64,000 nucleotides of DNA, taken from contig JBBQAQ010000011.1 in the NCBI GenBank assembly GCA_038316435.1, forward strand, positions 28,609 to 92,608, given 5' to 3'. Under the pieces are notes generated by a model, which was not told where the DNA came from, made no database searches, and worked only from the letters and a program-made list of their open reading frames with translations. The translations under genes and the position numbers were made by a program. This stretch comes from JACJXF01 sp038316435. Lineage in GTDB: Bacteria; Bacteroidota; Bacteroidia; Bacteroidales; GCA-2748055. Positions 45,412-54,533 of this stretch are shown one piece after another. Positions within the stretch are counted from its first letter, which is position 1. Every line of letters begins with the position of its first letter.

Positions 45412-45419
45412 CAAAGTTA
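45412..45419 (-). promoter_or_regulatory. -7 box of the rsfS-ftsH-cdsA-psd operon
   Basis: TAACTTTG on the minus strand matches TAnnTTTG, 16 bp before the rsfS ATG. No TTG at ideal spacing was seen. Confidence 0.5.
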
Positions 45420-45548
45420 GTTATTTTCCGTAAGGGAGAAAATAATTTGCTAAAAGCATGAAAAACAAATGATTGCAAGAATCTCTTTGTTTATTCCCAT
45501 TTAATCAATAGGATTCTAAACAGTTTTTTTTCACTTTTGTTTTTATTT

Positions 45549-45555
45549 AAGGAGG
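45549..45555 (+). promoter_or_regulatory. Strong Shine-Dalgarno of birA
   Basis: AAGGAGG, 7 bp before the ATG at 45563. Such a complete Shine-Dalgarno sequence is rare in this window, where most starts have none, and it fixes the birA start. Confidence 0.6.
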
Positions 45556-45562
45556 AAAGTAA

Positions 45563-46306
45563 ATGTTTTTGCAAAATTATAAACGAATAAATCTGGAGAA
45601 AGTAGTTTCGACAAATTTACATGCATCTGACCTTTTGTCAGGAAAATTGATTTCTGAACCTACTATAATTGTGGCCGATTTCCAGACTGGTGGCAAAGGC
45701 CAGGGAAATAACGTATGGGAAAGTGGCCCTGTGCTTAATCTTTTGTTCTCACTAGTTGTTTTCCCTTTAAAAATAAAGGCAAAAGAGCAATTCTATCTTT
45801 CAAAAATTACTGCAATTGCTCTAAAAGAGACCATCTCAGAGCATTTACAGTCTGTGAAAATAAAATGGCCAAATGATATTCTCGTCAATAAACAGAAGAT
45901 TTCAGGGGTGCTAATCGAAAACACGCTCAAGGCCGATGTTATTAATTCCTGTGTTATAGGAGTAGGATTAAATGTAAATCAAACCGACTTTACTGTCCCT
46001 GCAGTTAGTTTTAAATCTGAAACAGGAAAAGAATTCGACCGCAAAGTATTACTAGACGCCTTTCTAAACACCTTTCATTATTGGTTTGAGATTCTTCAAT
46101 CCCGCGATTTCGCTCAAATTGATTCCGAATATTATAAAAGTCTTTATGGATTTCAGGAATGGCATTGGTTTTCCTGGGGAGGAGTGGATTTTGAAGCTTT
46201 TATCGAGGGAGTTGAACCCGATGGCTATCTTGTCCTTAAAGCAAAAGATGGAAAAATATTTAAGTTTGGTTTCCGGGAAGTGGAATTTCTAATAAATAAA
46301 GAGTAG
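45563..46306 (+). CDS. birA: Biotin-protein ligase, monofunctional
   Basis: The protein has 247 residues, lacks the N-terminal DNA-binding domain, and so is the non-regulatory type. Family motifs are STNLHASDLL near 15, the biotinyl-AMP loop TGGKGQGNNVWES near 45 (canonical GRGR replaced by GKGQ, common in Bacteroidota), and KWPNDILVNKQKISGVLIE near 93. It attaches biotin to carboxylase carrier proteins. It converges on the SRPBCC gene with a 9-bp gap. Confidence 0.92.
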   Translation: MFLQNYKRINLEKVVSTNLHASDLLSGKLISEPTIIVADFQTGGKGQGNNVWESGPVLNLLFSLVVFPLKIKAKEQFYLSKITAIALKETISEHLQSVKIKWPNDILVNKQKISGVLIENTLKADVINSCVIGVGLNVNQTDFTVPAVSFKSETGKEFDRKVLLDAFLNTFHYWFEILQSRDFAQIDSEYYKSLYGFQEWHWFSWGGVDFEAFIEGVEPDGYLVLKAKDGKIFKFGFREVEFLINKE

Positions 46307-46315
46307 AATCTTTTC

Positions 46316-46723
46316 TTACTTAATTGTTAGAGTTTCCAGTTGAACTACTAACATATCCAAGAAATTTTGTAGAGGTCCTTTTACCATCATAAGCATCATA
46401 GCGTTGACCTGTGGTTCGATCACAATTTTTATAGCGGATGAACTCTCATCGAGCTTTTTTATTTGAATCCAAAGAAAAAAACTAATAGGGGTTTTCCCTT
46501 CAGAGGTAACCTTTATAAGATCGAAGGGAGTCTTTTCGATTATTTTAAGTCCTGCATCACCAATTCCATCTACAGTAAATTGACAAGAATCAGTTGTAGC
46601 TTTCCAGTTTTTTACTTTATCAGCAGGAATGAGATGATGAAAGTTGTTAAAATCAGAAAGGAAATTATAAATTTTTTCGTCAGAATGTTTAATCTGACCA
46701 ATTTTGCTTTCAATCTTGCTCAT
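46316..46723 (-). CDS. SRPBCC (START-like) domain protein
   Basis: The protein has 135 residues. It opens IESKIGQIKHSDEKIYNFLS followed by a helix-grip fold pattern: a central DAGLKIIEKTPFDLIK pair of strands and a long C-terminal helix from about 105. Such proteins bind hydrophobic ligands, and no ligand can be named. It lies 7 bp after pyrE on the same strand, so it is co-transcribed with it. Confidence 0.75.
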   Translation of the reverse strand: MSKIESKIGQIKHSDEKIYNFLSDFNNFHHLIPADKVKNWKATTDSCQFTVDGIGDAGLKIIEKTPFDLIKVTSEGKTPISFFLWIQIKKLDESSSAIKIVIEPQVNAMMLMMVKGPLQNFLDMLVVQLETLTIK

Positions 46724-46730
46724 GATTTGA

Positions 46731-47360
46731 TTATTTATTCCAGTTTTCAGGATCTGTGCGCCATTCGGCTAAGAGATTGGCTTCTTTTTGGCTAATGTAA
46801 CCACTTTCAAGTGCAAGCATGAGAAGAATGCTGTAATTGCTAAGAGTAATCAGCTTACAATCCATGTCTTTAAAGCTCTTTATAGCCTGAGGAAAACCAT
46901 AGCTGAAAATCGCCGCCATTCCTAATACTTCGCAGCCAGCATCCCTGAGTGCACTTACAGCTTTCAAACTACTTCCACCTGTGGATATCAAATCTTCGAT
47001 AACGATTACTTTCTGCCCGGGTTCAACAACTCCTTCAATAAGATTCTCCATACCGTGAGCTTTTGAAGACGACCTTACATAAATAAAGGGCAGACTCATT
47101 TTTTCAGCAACCAGGACACCATGTGCAATTGCCCCGGTAGCAACTCCGGCAATTACATCTGGTTGGGGGAAATTCTTAACGATCTCATCTGTAAATGAAT
47201 CACAGATATATTTTCTTATTTCGGGAAAAGACAAAGTCTTCCGATTGTCGCAATAAATGGGCGAATGCCAGCCTGAAGCCCATATAAATGGGTTTGCAGG
47301 TTCTAATTTTATTGACTTACTTTGCAGCAGAAAATGTGCAATTTTTTTACCGATTTCCAT
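46731..47360 (-). CDS. pyrE: Orotate phosphoribosyltransferase
   Basis: The protein has 209 residues from the ATG at 47360; a TTG three codons upstream (47369) is in frame but would overlap the promoter box. It makes OMP from orotate and PRPP in pyrimidine synthesis. The PRPP signature VIVIEDLISTGGSS lies near 120, and GVATGAIAHGVLVA is near 66. The divergent Nudix gene begins 9 bp away. An exact -7 box sits so close that the transcript may have almost no leader. Confidence 0.95.
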   Translation of the reverse strand: MEIGKKIAHFLLQSKSIKLEPANPFIWASGWHSPIYCDNRKTLSFPEIRKYICDSFTDEIVKNFPQPDVIAGVATGAIAHGVLVAEKMSLPFIYVRSSSKAHGMENLIEGVVEPGQKVIVIEDLISTGGSSLKAVSALRDAGCEVLGMAAIFSYGFPQAIKSFKDMDCKLITLSNYSILLMLALESGYISQKEANLLAEWRTDPENWNK

Positions 47361-47366
47361 AGTTTG

Positions 47367-47374
47367 CAAATGTA
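47367..47374 (-). promoter_or_regulatory. -7 box of pyrE overlapping the Nudix start codon
   Basis: TACATTTG on the minus strand matches TAnnTTTG and lies 6 bases before the pyrE ATG. It overlaps the ATG of the divergent Nudix gene at 47370. Confidence 0.5.
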
Positions 47375-47981
47375 TAAAGTTTTTTTCAAGGATAGAACTG
47401 TTTTTTTTAGCAATGATTTTCCCGAAACATTCAGAACAAAAAATGGCTTATTCTATAAATATGAATCAAGAGATAATCTTGCAGAGATAATCAGTGCTTT
47501 TTTTAATCTTGAGAAAATCAATTCCCTTTACCTTTTTCATGATGATCTTGACTTCATTCGTAAGGAGTTTATGTCTTGTTTTAAACTTATAAAAGCTGCA
47601 GGGGGACTTGTTCGCAACTCAAATGGTGAGTTTCTTATTATTCTTAGAAATGGTATTTGGGATCTGCCAAAAGGCAAAGCTGAAAAAAATGAATCTTCAG
47701 AAGAAACCGCTGTACGTGAAGTACGTGAAGAATGTGGAATCGAATTTCCTGTATTGGATGAGTTTCTGACAAAAACATTTCACGCATATAAGCAGAATGG
47801 TAAGGCGATTCTCAAAGAAACCGACTGGTATAATATGAAGGTTAATGGGAAGGTTAAAACAACTCCCCAGAAAAAAGAAAATATTACGGAAATTAAATGG
47901 TTAAAGCCCGAAATGGCTTCATCTATAAAATCAAATACATTTCCACTTATTCTCGAAGTCCTTAAAGAAGCAGGAATCTGA
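47370..47981 (+). CDS. Nudix hydrolase
   Basis: The protein has 203 residues from the ATG at 47370 (MYKVFFKDRTVFFS); a longer frame from 47322 would run inside pyrE. Residues 1-70 form an unassigned N-terminal part. The Nudix fold covers about 75-200, with a complete Nudix box (G-x5-E-x7-R-E-U-x-E-E-x-G-U) running from GKAEKNE to REECGI near residue 112. Substrate is unknown; similar proteins hydrolyse nucleoside diphosphate derivatives. It converges on the thioredoxin-like gene with a 3-bp gap. Confidence 0.88.
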   Translation: MYKVFFKDRTVFFSNDFPETFRTKNGLFYKYESRDNLAEIISAFFNLEKINSLYLFHDDLDFIRKEFMSCFKLIKAAGGLVRNSNGEFLIILRNGIWDLPKGKAEKNESSEETAVREVREECGIEFPVLDEFLTKTFHAYKQNGKAILKETDWYNMKVNGKVKTTPQKKENITEIKWLKPEMASSIKSNTFPLILEVLKEAGI

Positions 47982-47984
47982 CAA

Positions 47985-49412
47985 TCAGATTTCACCTTTA
48001 CTTTTCAGAATCTTAAAAAGTTGTTGTTCAAAACCTGCCGAGGGTAATGTAGCCGGTGACATCAGTATTTTATTATCCCGGTCGAAAAGGTAAAAAACTG
48101 GATAGGCCCTTACCTTATAGTCTTTCTGAATTTGTTCCCTGTCAATACTATACCAGAACTCCCAAGGAATAGTGTTTTCATCAGTAAAAGAACGGATTAG
48201 ATCTTTTTCGGTTTCTGGCAGAATTATAACGACATTAAGATATTTTCCATGTTTATGGTAAAAGTACTTAAGGTATTCAAATTCCTGTTGGCATTCGATA
48301 CTATTCAGTGAACAAAAACCAATATAACTGTATTTTCTCGTTTGAGAGGTAATTTGCATAGTGTCTCCACCCGAATTCATTAATAAAGCTGCAGGAGGGT
48401 CATTACCAGGGAGAAGAGAAACAACTTCCTTTCGTAAATCCTTGGAAAGCGCAACGGTTATTTTATCATGGGATGTTGCTGATAGACTATCGCTTAAACT
48501 TAGATATGTGCTGAGAGGCAGGTTGTTACCATAATAGGCATTATGGATTTCCTTTAATAATACCCATTCGCGCATCTGATCATTCTGCAAGGCAGGATCA
48601 GTTTTAAGCAATTGATTTAGTTCGTAATAGGAGCCTTTTCCAATAATAGAATACAGCTGAGAAAACTCTTTTTTCAACGACAAACTGCTGAAATATCCAT
48701 CAAAATACATGTTGAAAAATTCCCACCAGGAGGAAACATCCGGTCGTGCCAGCTTGTCTTTTAAATATCTCTCAAACAAATCCGTTTGGCTGAATCCTTT
48801 TACAATAAAATCCAGACATGCCAACTTATAGATGCAGTATGCACTAAAATATCCGTTTTTGTCGGGAACTGCGAAATGGCTGATTGCCAGCTTGAATGAA
48901 TCGAGCTTATGCCGACTTCTCTCAAGGTCATAATATCTCAAGATCTGCTTATCAAGAAATGGATCAAATTGCTTATCGAATTCGTAAATGCTTGTATTTA
49001 AATCCGGCTTAGAAGCAGATGGTTCAGAAGTAGGGATCATATGCCAGAGAGGAGCAGAAAAGAAAGGATTGTTGATGTTTTCTTCACTCTTAATTGCTGA
49101 AGGAGGCAGATTTACTTGATAGGATTTACCGGGTTCAGCATAAATGTATGCTTTGTATAACAGGGTTTTGCAAAATATAAGCTGTGTTTCAGAAAGTTCT
49201 AATGTAACTGTAAAGTTCCCAGCACTATCAACTTTGGTTTTTGCCAGAATCTCATACGTGTCGAACATCCTCTCGTTATAGCTAAAGAATTCAAGATACT
49301 TTCCGGCATACTCTTTATTGGTGCCGAAAATGGTAGTTCCTGAATTTTGTGCAGAAAGATATCCGTAAACCAGAATAATCAGAATAATCGTAAGATTAAG
49401 CTTTTTGGTCAT
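47985..49412 (-). CDS. Thioredoxin-like exported protein
   Basis: The protein has 475 residues. A signal peptide ends near YLSAQ (residue 22). Residues of about 25-340 have a strand-rich start followed by a helical middle region with no named family. Residues of about 350-470 form a TlpA/AhpC-like thioredoxin fold (YKVRAYPVFYLFDRDNKIL with the cis-proline motif YP). The active-site CxxC is not seen. The local cysteines are spaced C-x6-C in FCSLNSIECQ, so thiol redox function is doubtful. Its ATG overlaps the coaD stop by 4 bp. Confidence 0.72.
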   Translation of the reverse strand: MTKKLNLTIILIILVYGYLSAQNSGTTIFGTNKEYAGKYLEFFSYNERMFDTYEILAKTKVDSAGNFTVTLELSETQLIFCKTLLYKAYIYAEPGKSYQVNLPPSAIKSEENINNPFFSAPLWHMIPTSEPSASKPDLNTSIYEFDKQFDPFLDKQILRYYDLERSRHKLDSFKLAISHFAVPDKNGYFSAYCIYKLACLDFIVKGFSQTDLFERYLKDKLARPDVSSWWEFFNMYFDGYFSSLSLKKEFSQLYSIIGKGSYYELNQLLKTDPALQNDQMREWVLLKEIHNAYYGNNLPLSTYLSLSDSLSATSHDKITVALSKDLRKEVVSLLPGNDPPAALLMNSGGDTMQITSQTRKYSYIGFCSLNSIECQQEFEYLKYFYHKHGKYLNVVIILPETEKDLIRSFTDENTIPWEFWYSIDREQIQKDYKVRAYPVFYLFDRDNKILMSPATLPSAGFEQQLFKILKSKGEI

Positions 49413-49882
49413 GACATATATTTCTTTATGTCTATGCCTTTAGGCAGGAACTTTGAAGCATCCCCTTTATAGAATAAAATATCCCTTACAATTGTCGAAT
49501 TCACAAAAGTATATTCTGGAGCAGTAAGCAGAAACACTGTTTCAATACCAGGATTCATAGCTTTATTCATCTGACCTATAGCCCGTTCATATTCAAAATC
49601 AGCCGATGTGCGAAGACCACGGAGTAGATATTGCGCATTTACCTTTATACAATAGTCAATCGTAAGCCCCTCGTAATGGTTGACTTCAATCTTTGAATTG
49701 TCTTTAAAGACATCTGAAATAAGTTTTATCCTGTTTTCGAGACTTAAAAGAGCTTTTTTCTGGGTATTGAATCCAACTGAAATAATAATTTTATCAAATA
49801 ATGGCAGAGCCCTGTTAACAACAGATTGATGTCCTATTGTGAAAGGGTCAAATGAACCTGGGAATAGAGCTATTTTTTCCAT
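49409..49882 (-). CDS. coaD: Phosphopantetheine adenylyltransferase
   Basis: The protein has 157 residues. It adenylates 4'-phosphopantetheine in coenzyme A synthesis. FPGSFDPFTIGHQSVV carries the T-x-G-H nucleotidyltransferase motif (H18). The substrate-binding YLLRGLRTSADFEYE lies near 85, and the C-terminal NSTIVRDI is intact. It is coupled to the thioredoxin-like gene by a 4-bp ATGA overlap. Confidence 0.96.
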   Translation of the reverse strand: MEKIALFPGSFDPFTIGHQSVVNRALPLFDKIIISVGFNTQKKALLSLENRIKLISDVFKDNSKIEVNHYEGLTIDYCIKVNAQYLLRGLRTSADFEYERAIGQMNKAMNPGIETVFLLTAPEYTFVNSTIVRDILFYKGDASKFLPKGIDIKKYMS

Positions 49883-50040
49883 AGTTGAATAATTGATTAT
49901 GCAAAAACAGTAGAATGATGTGTTTTATCAGATAAGTAACCAAGGCATTATTAGAAACCAAAAAGATAAGTCATAATAAGTGGTGGAAACTACTTAATAT
50001 CTCCAACTTAATACCATTACGGTATCTAACACTCAATAAG

Positions 50041-50574
50041 TTAGTAGGTCCTGACTTCACAAGCTCCAAACACTACTTCAAGCTTGATTTCCAGATTGGG
50101 TTTTTCAGGGTCGTAATCCGGACTTGTATAAACTGAAGATCCGAAAACTGCAGAATTCCCATTAGGTAATTCAGTTCCTGCAAAGGCTGATTCCACTTTT
50201 ATTTTAACAGGAGTTGTCTGATTAAGCTTAATAACAGTTGCTCCAAAAACAGTACTTATTTTGATATACTGCCTGTTTCCTTTTAAGTCAATATCCCTGA
50301 AATCATAAACTCCTTTGCCAAATACAACATTGTAATCGCGGTTGGTATCAGGGTTATTAAATCGCTTTTCTCCAAAAATTACTTCATTTTCTTTTGTTCC
50401 AATTGCAGGTGTGCGAAACGTGCCAAACAGCATTTTCAATCCGAAGAAAATAAAAACAAAAGCAATGAAGATTTTAAACAAAGGAAAGTCGATATTGAAA
50501 ACAATTCTGAATATCAGGCTTAAACCAAGGACTACTAATAGTAATCCCCAAAAAAGTGATGGTCCCATTTTCAT
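50041..50574 (-). CDS. LiaF-like membrane protein
   Basis: The protein has 177 residues. Two membrane segments (about 5-22 and 28-48) are followed by a soluble strand-rich C-terminal domain with the repeated NVVFGKGVYDFRDI / STVFGATVIKL / EVVFGACEV pattern. This is the cell-wall-active antibiotic response (LiaF C-terminal-like) fold. In Firmicutes LiaF restrains a stress two-component system. No such system is adjacent here, so only the fold is claimed. Confidence 0.78.
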   Translation of the reverse strand: MKMGPSLFWGLLLVVLGLSLIFRIVFNIDFPLFKIFIAFVFIFFGLKMLFGTFRTPAIGTKENEVIFGEKRFNNPDTNRDYNVVFGKGVYDFRDIDLKGNRQYIKISTVFGATVIKLNQTTPVKIKVESAFAGTELPNGNSAVFGSSVYTSPDYDPEKPNLEIKLEVVFGACEVRTY

Positions 50575-50714
50575 AATATTTAGTTTAGGAACTGGATATT
50601 TAAGGTAAAGTTAATTTTTTTAGTCGATGTTCAAAAACTTGAGACGGCTTTTTAAAAGGAATCACTACTGTAAAAAAACAATGGTTTAGTTACTCATGAA
50701 TTCATCTGTAAATC

Positions 50715-53168
50715 TCAAATTACTTTCAGGGGACTCTTAACTTTTTCTTTCAATAATGCCAGCTCCAGGACCTGAACTATATTGTCGATATAGTGAAATG
50801 TAAGATCAGTTCTGTATATTTCCTTTATTTCCTCAACATCTTTTCGGTTTTCTTTAGAAATTATTATGTCCTTAATTCCTGCTCTTTTTGCTGCCAGTAT
50901 TTTTTCTTTAATCCCGCCAACCGGCAAAACTTTACCGCGAAGTGTTATTTCTCCTGTCATTGCCAGATTTGGACGGACTTTTCTTTGTGTAAAAGCGGAT
51001 GCAAGCGACGTAATCATTGTTACCCCTGCAGATGGTCCGTCTTTTGGAATAGCTCCTTCCGGAACATGAACATGCACATTACATCTTTCAAAAACTTCTG
51101 CGTCGAGGCCCAGCATAGGTGAATGCGATTTTAGGTATTCGAGTGCCAGAACAGCTGATTCTTTCATTACATCACCAAGGTTTCCCGTAAGCGTTAATTT
51201 CCCATGACCCTTACTTAGACTGGATTCCACAAATAATATTTCCCCGCCAACTGAAGTCCATGCAAGTCCTGTTACAACGCCTGCAAAATCGTTGTTTTCG
51301 TAACGATCTTTTGTAAAGCGTGGTGTACCAAGGATTTCTTTTATACTTTCAACTGTTAGAGAGGCGTCGTATTTTTCTTCGAGAGCAATTTTTTTTGCAA
51401 CAACTCGAATAACTTTTGCAATTTGTTTATCCAATTGCCGAACCCCTGATTCACGTGTGTAAGATTCAATAATGCTTTGCAATGCAGCTTTTGTAAATTT
51501 CAACTTCGCTTTAGGCAAACCATGTTCACTAAGCTGCTTAGGTGCCAGATGGTTTTTAGCAATTTCTAATTTTTCCTCCATGAGATAACCCGTCACCTCA
51601 ATAATCTCCATCCGGTCAAGCAATGCTGGACTGATGGTACTTGTAGTGTTTGCAGTTGCAATGAATAGTACTCTGGAAAGGTCATAATCAATTTCCAGAT
51701 AATTATCATGAAAGGCTGAATTCTGTTCCGGATCTAATACCTCTAAAAGGGCTGATTCAGGATCACCATGAAAATCTCTTCCTACCTTATCGATTTCATC
51801 CAGTACAAAAACAGGATTTGATGTTTTCGCTTTTTTAAGACTCTGAACAATTCTACCTGGCATTGCTCCGATATAAGTTTTACGATGGCCTCGGATTTCC
51901 GACTCGTCATGCAATCCCCCTAAAGAAACCCTCACATATTTACGGTTCAGGGCACTTGCTATTGATTTACCCAATGATGTTTTTCCCACCCCCGGAGGTC
52001 CTACCAAACAAACGATTGGAGATTTCATATCCCCTTTTAGCTTCAGAACTGCCAGATGTTCAATGATTCTGTCTTTTACATTATCCAATCCGAAGTGATC
52101 TTTGTCAAGGATTTTCTGAGCTCTTTTAAGATTGAAATTATCGCGGGAATACTCGCCCCATGGAAGATCCAGAAGGGTTTGTACGTAATTCATCTGAACT
52201 GAATATTCACCTGCAGCGGGATTCAGACGGGCTAATTTGTCAAGTTCTTTGCCAAATACATCAGAAGTTTCTTTAAGCCATTTTTTCTTTTTAGCCTTTT
52301 CCTTCAGGTCTTTGATATCCTGCTCAACCGGATTTCCGCCTAGTTCATCCTGAATGGTTTTCATTTGCTGATGAAGCAGATATTCGCGCTGTTGCTGGTC
52401 GAGATCGTGCTTAACTTTCGACTGAATGTCGAACCGAAGTTCAAGCATTTGAACCTCCTTAGCAAGATATTCCAACAAACGGATGCCTCTTTCTTTAAGA
52501 TCGTCAATTTCCAGGAGCTTTTGTTTTTCTGCTATATCCATATCGTTATTTGACGACAGGAAGTTGATCAGAAAAGAATTACTTTCAATGTTTTTTACAG
52601 CAAAAGTTGCCTCTGGCGGGATATTGGATGAGAGTTTTATTATTTTGAGTGACAGATCCTTAAGAGTTGCGACAATTGCTTTGAGCTCATCATCGTTTCC
52701 TGACCCTTTATCATCCAAAACATCGATACGTGCAACATAGAAAGGCTTATCAGAAACGAGATCCATGATTCTGAAGCGTTTCTTTCCCTGTATAATTACA
52801 GAAGTGGAGCCATCGGGCATTTCAAGGATTTTCAAAATCTGAGCTACTGTTCCGGTCTTGTACAAATCATTCATTTCAGGCTCATCAATACCCACGTTAT
52901 TCTGAGCAACAGCTCCAAGAATTTTATTCTTCCTGTAAACTTCTTTTACGAGTTTAAGGGATTTTTCCCTTCCAATGGTAATAGGAATCACAACACCCGG
53001 AAATAATACTGTATTTCTGAGTGGGAGAATTGGCAAAACGTCAGGGACGTTAAGCTTAAGACTTTCTTCTTCCTCTTCATCGGTTATTATGGGGATAAAC
53101 TCAGAATCATCATCGATTCCACCTGAGTTTAACATGCTTTCAATACTATATTCAAACAAATTCTTCAT
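50715..53168 (-). CDS. lon: ATP-dependent protease La
   Basis: The protein has 817 residues. An N-terminal substrate-binding LON domain starts at PDVLPILPLRNTVLFPG, the AAA+ domain has Walker A VGPPGVGKT (near 386), and the protease has the Ser in PKDGPSAGVTM (near 712) with a Lys downstream in VGGIKEKILAAKRAG. It degrades misfolded and regulatory proteins. It is long at the N-terminus, with an acidic stretch (DEEEEESLKLN). It stands alone between the LiaF-like and GlmU-like genes. Confidence 0.97.
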   Translation of the reverse strand: MKNLFEYSIESMLNSGGIDDDSEFIPIITDEEEEESLKLNVPDVLPILPLRNTVLFPGVVIPITIGREKSLKLVKEVYRKNKILGAVAQNNVGIDEPEMNDLYKTGTVAQILKILEMPDGSTSVIIQGKKRFRIMDLVSDKPFYVARIDVLDDKGSGNDDELKAIVATLKDLSLKIIKLSSNIPPEATFAVKNIESNSFLINFLSSNNDMDIAEKQKLLEIDDLKERGIRLLEYLAKEVQMLELRFDIQSKVKHDLDQQQREYLLHQQMKTIQDELGGNPVEQDIKDLKEKAKKKKWLKETSDVFGKELDKLARLNPAAGEYSVQMNYVQTLLDLPWGEYSRDNFNLKRAQKILDKDHFGLDNVKDRIIEHLAVLKLKGDMKSPIVCLVGPPGVGKTSLGKSIASALNRKYVRVSLGGLHDESEIRGHRKTYIGAMPGRIVQSLKKAKTSNPVFVLDEIDKVGRDFHGDPESALLEVLDPEQNSAFHDNYLEIDYDLSRVLFIATANTTSTISPALLDRMEIIEVTGYLMEEKLEIAKNHLAPKQLSEHGLPKAKLKFTKAALQSIIESYTRESGVRQLDKQIAKVIRVVAKKIALEEKYDASLTVESIKEILGTPRFTKDRYENNDFAGVVTGLAWTSVGGEILFVESSLSKGHGKLTLTGNLGDVMKESAVLALEYLKSHSPMLGLDAEVFERCNVHVHVPEGAIPKDGPSAGVTMITSLASAFTQRKVRPNLAMTGEITLRGKVLPVGGIKEKILAAKRAGIKDIIISKENRKDVEEIKEIYRTDLTFHYIDNIVQVLELALLKEKVKSPLKVI

Positions 53169-53348
53169 TTCTTCTCCGTTCTTTCTACTGACAAATAGTC
53201 TGTTTATTTTAAATCTAATATTTTTTTTTAAGATACGCTTAATAGGTCAATACTTATGCCAAATACTTACGCCCCACTTAAATTTTTTTAGCAGAGACAG
53301 GGAATAGAAAAATTACTATTTAACTTATGTTTTGCAGAGTCGAGTGAT

Positions 53349-54533
53349 TTATCTTCTGTATTTTTCAGTGAGTTCAAAAACAGCTCTTAGAATGGATTGT
53401 TCCTTTTCGTCGAATACGATATTTCTTCTTGCCATCACTTTTTCCGCCACTTCAAAAGCTTTTGGGATAGCGAAAGTTATGAATCCCGCTGAACCTCCCC
53501 AGCTAAAAGAGGGTATGAAATTTCTGGGAAAGCCGTCGCCAAAGATATTTGCATTAACACCAACTACAGTACCTGTATTAAACATTGTATTTATGCCGCA
53601 TTTGGAATGATCGCCCATAATAAGCCCACAAAACTGCAGTCCTGTATCAATAAATCGTTCTTCCGGATAACTCCAGAGTTTAACTATTGCGTAATTATTT
53701 TTGAGGTTGGAATTATTACTGTCGGCGCCAATGTTGCACCATTCTCCGATAACAGAATTTCCAAGAAAGCCGTCATGTCCTTTATTGGAATTTCCAAAAA
53801 TTACAGAATTGTTGATTTCTCCGCCAGCTTTCGAGCCTGGGCCTATGGTGGTTGGGCCGTAAATCTTGGCTCCCATTTTAAGTGTAGAATGTTCGCACAA
53901 TGCAAAAGGTCCGCGTACAATTGCGCCTTCCATTATTTCACTGTCTTTTCCAAGGTAGACCGGGCCAGATGAAGCATTAATAGTTGCGAATTCACCTTTA
54001 AATCCCTCTTCAACAAATATATTTTCCGGATTCAGAAGATTCATTGTTGTGCTTAACAAGGCCGATTTTCTCCCTTCCGTAATCAAAGCAAAGTCATTTT
54101 TGATTTCATCACCATTAAACTGAAAAATTTGCCATGGAAAGTCTATGGTTAATGGTGCTGTAGAGGCTTCTTTCACTTTAAGTCCTGTAATACTTTTGAA
54201 ATCAAAACTTTCGGCTTTGAGATTATCCACACGAGCTGCCAGAATTCTTCCTGAGAATACAATAGCTTCATTAAGGTTTATTGCTTTTATTTCTTTAAGT
54301 AATTCAGGGGATGGGAGAAGGCATGCATTAATCAGGATATTAACCTTATCAATTATTTTAGGATATTTAACTGAAAGATAATCTTTAGTCAGAGATGAAA
54401 CTTCAGATCCAAGATATTTTTCCCATTTCTCATGAATAGTAAGAATTCCAACTCTGATGTAGGATACCGGTCGTGTAAATGTAAGGGGGAGAAGTTGTTC
54501 CCAGCTATGGTCGTCGAAAAGGATATAATTCAT
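53349..54533 (-). CDS. GlmU-like sugar nucleotidyltransferase with left-handed beta-helix
   Basis: The protein has 394 residues from the ATG at 54533; an upstream in-frame start at 54578 adds a tail of 15 residues. The N-terminal part is a degenerate nucleotidyltransferase: it opens MNYILFDDHSWEQLLPL but lacks the usual G-x-G-T-R-x-x-P signature. The C-terminal part (from about 190) is a hexapeptide left-handed beta-helix (VYLGKDSEIMEGAIVRGP). Closest relatives in Bacteroidota are called putative sugar nucleotidyl transferases. Whether it is an active pyrophosphorylase is uncertain. Confidence 0.8.
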   Translation of the reverse strand: MNYILFDDHSWEQLLPLTFTRPVSYIRVGILTIHEKWEKYLGSEVSSLTKDYLSVKYPKIIDKVNILINACLLPSPELLKEIKAINLNEAIVFSGRILAARVDNLKAESFDFKSITGLKVKEASTAPLTIDFPWQIFQFNGDEIKNDFALITEGRKSALLSTTMNLLNPENIFVEEGFKGEFATINASSGPVYLGKDSEIMEGAIVRGPFALCEHSTLKMGAKIYGPTTIGPGSKAGGEINNSVIFGNSNKGHDGFLGNSVIGEWCNIGADSNNSNLKNNYAIVKLWSYPEERFIDTGLQFCGLIMGDHSKCGINTMFNTGTVVGVNANIFGDGFPRNFIPSFSWGGSAGFITFAIPKAFEVAEKVMARRNIVFDEKEQSILRAVFELTEKYRR

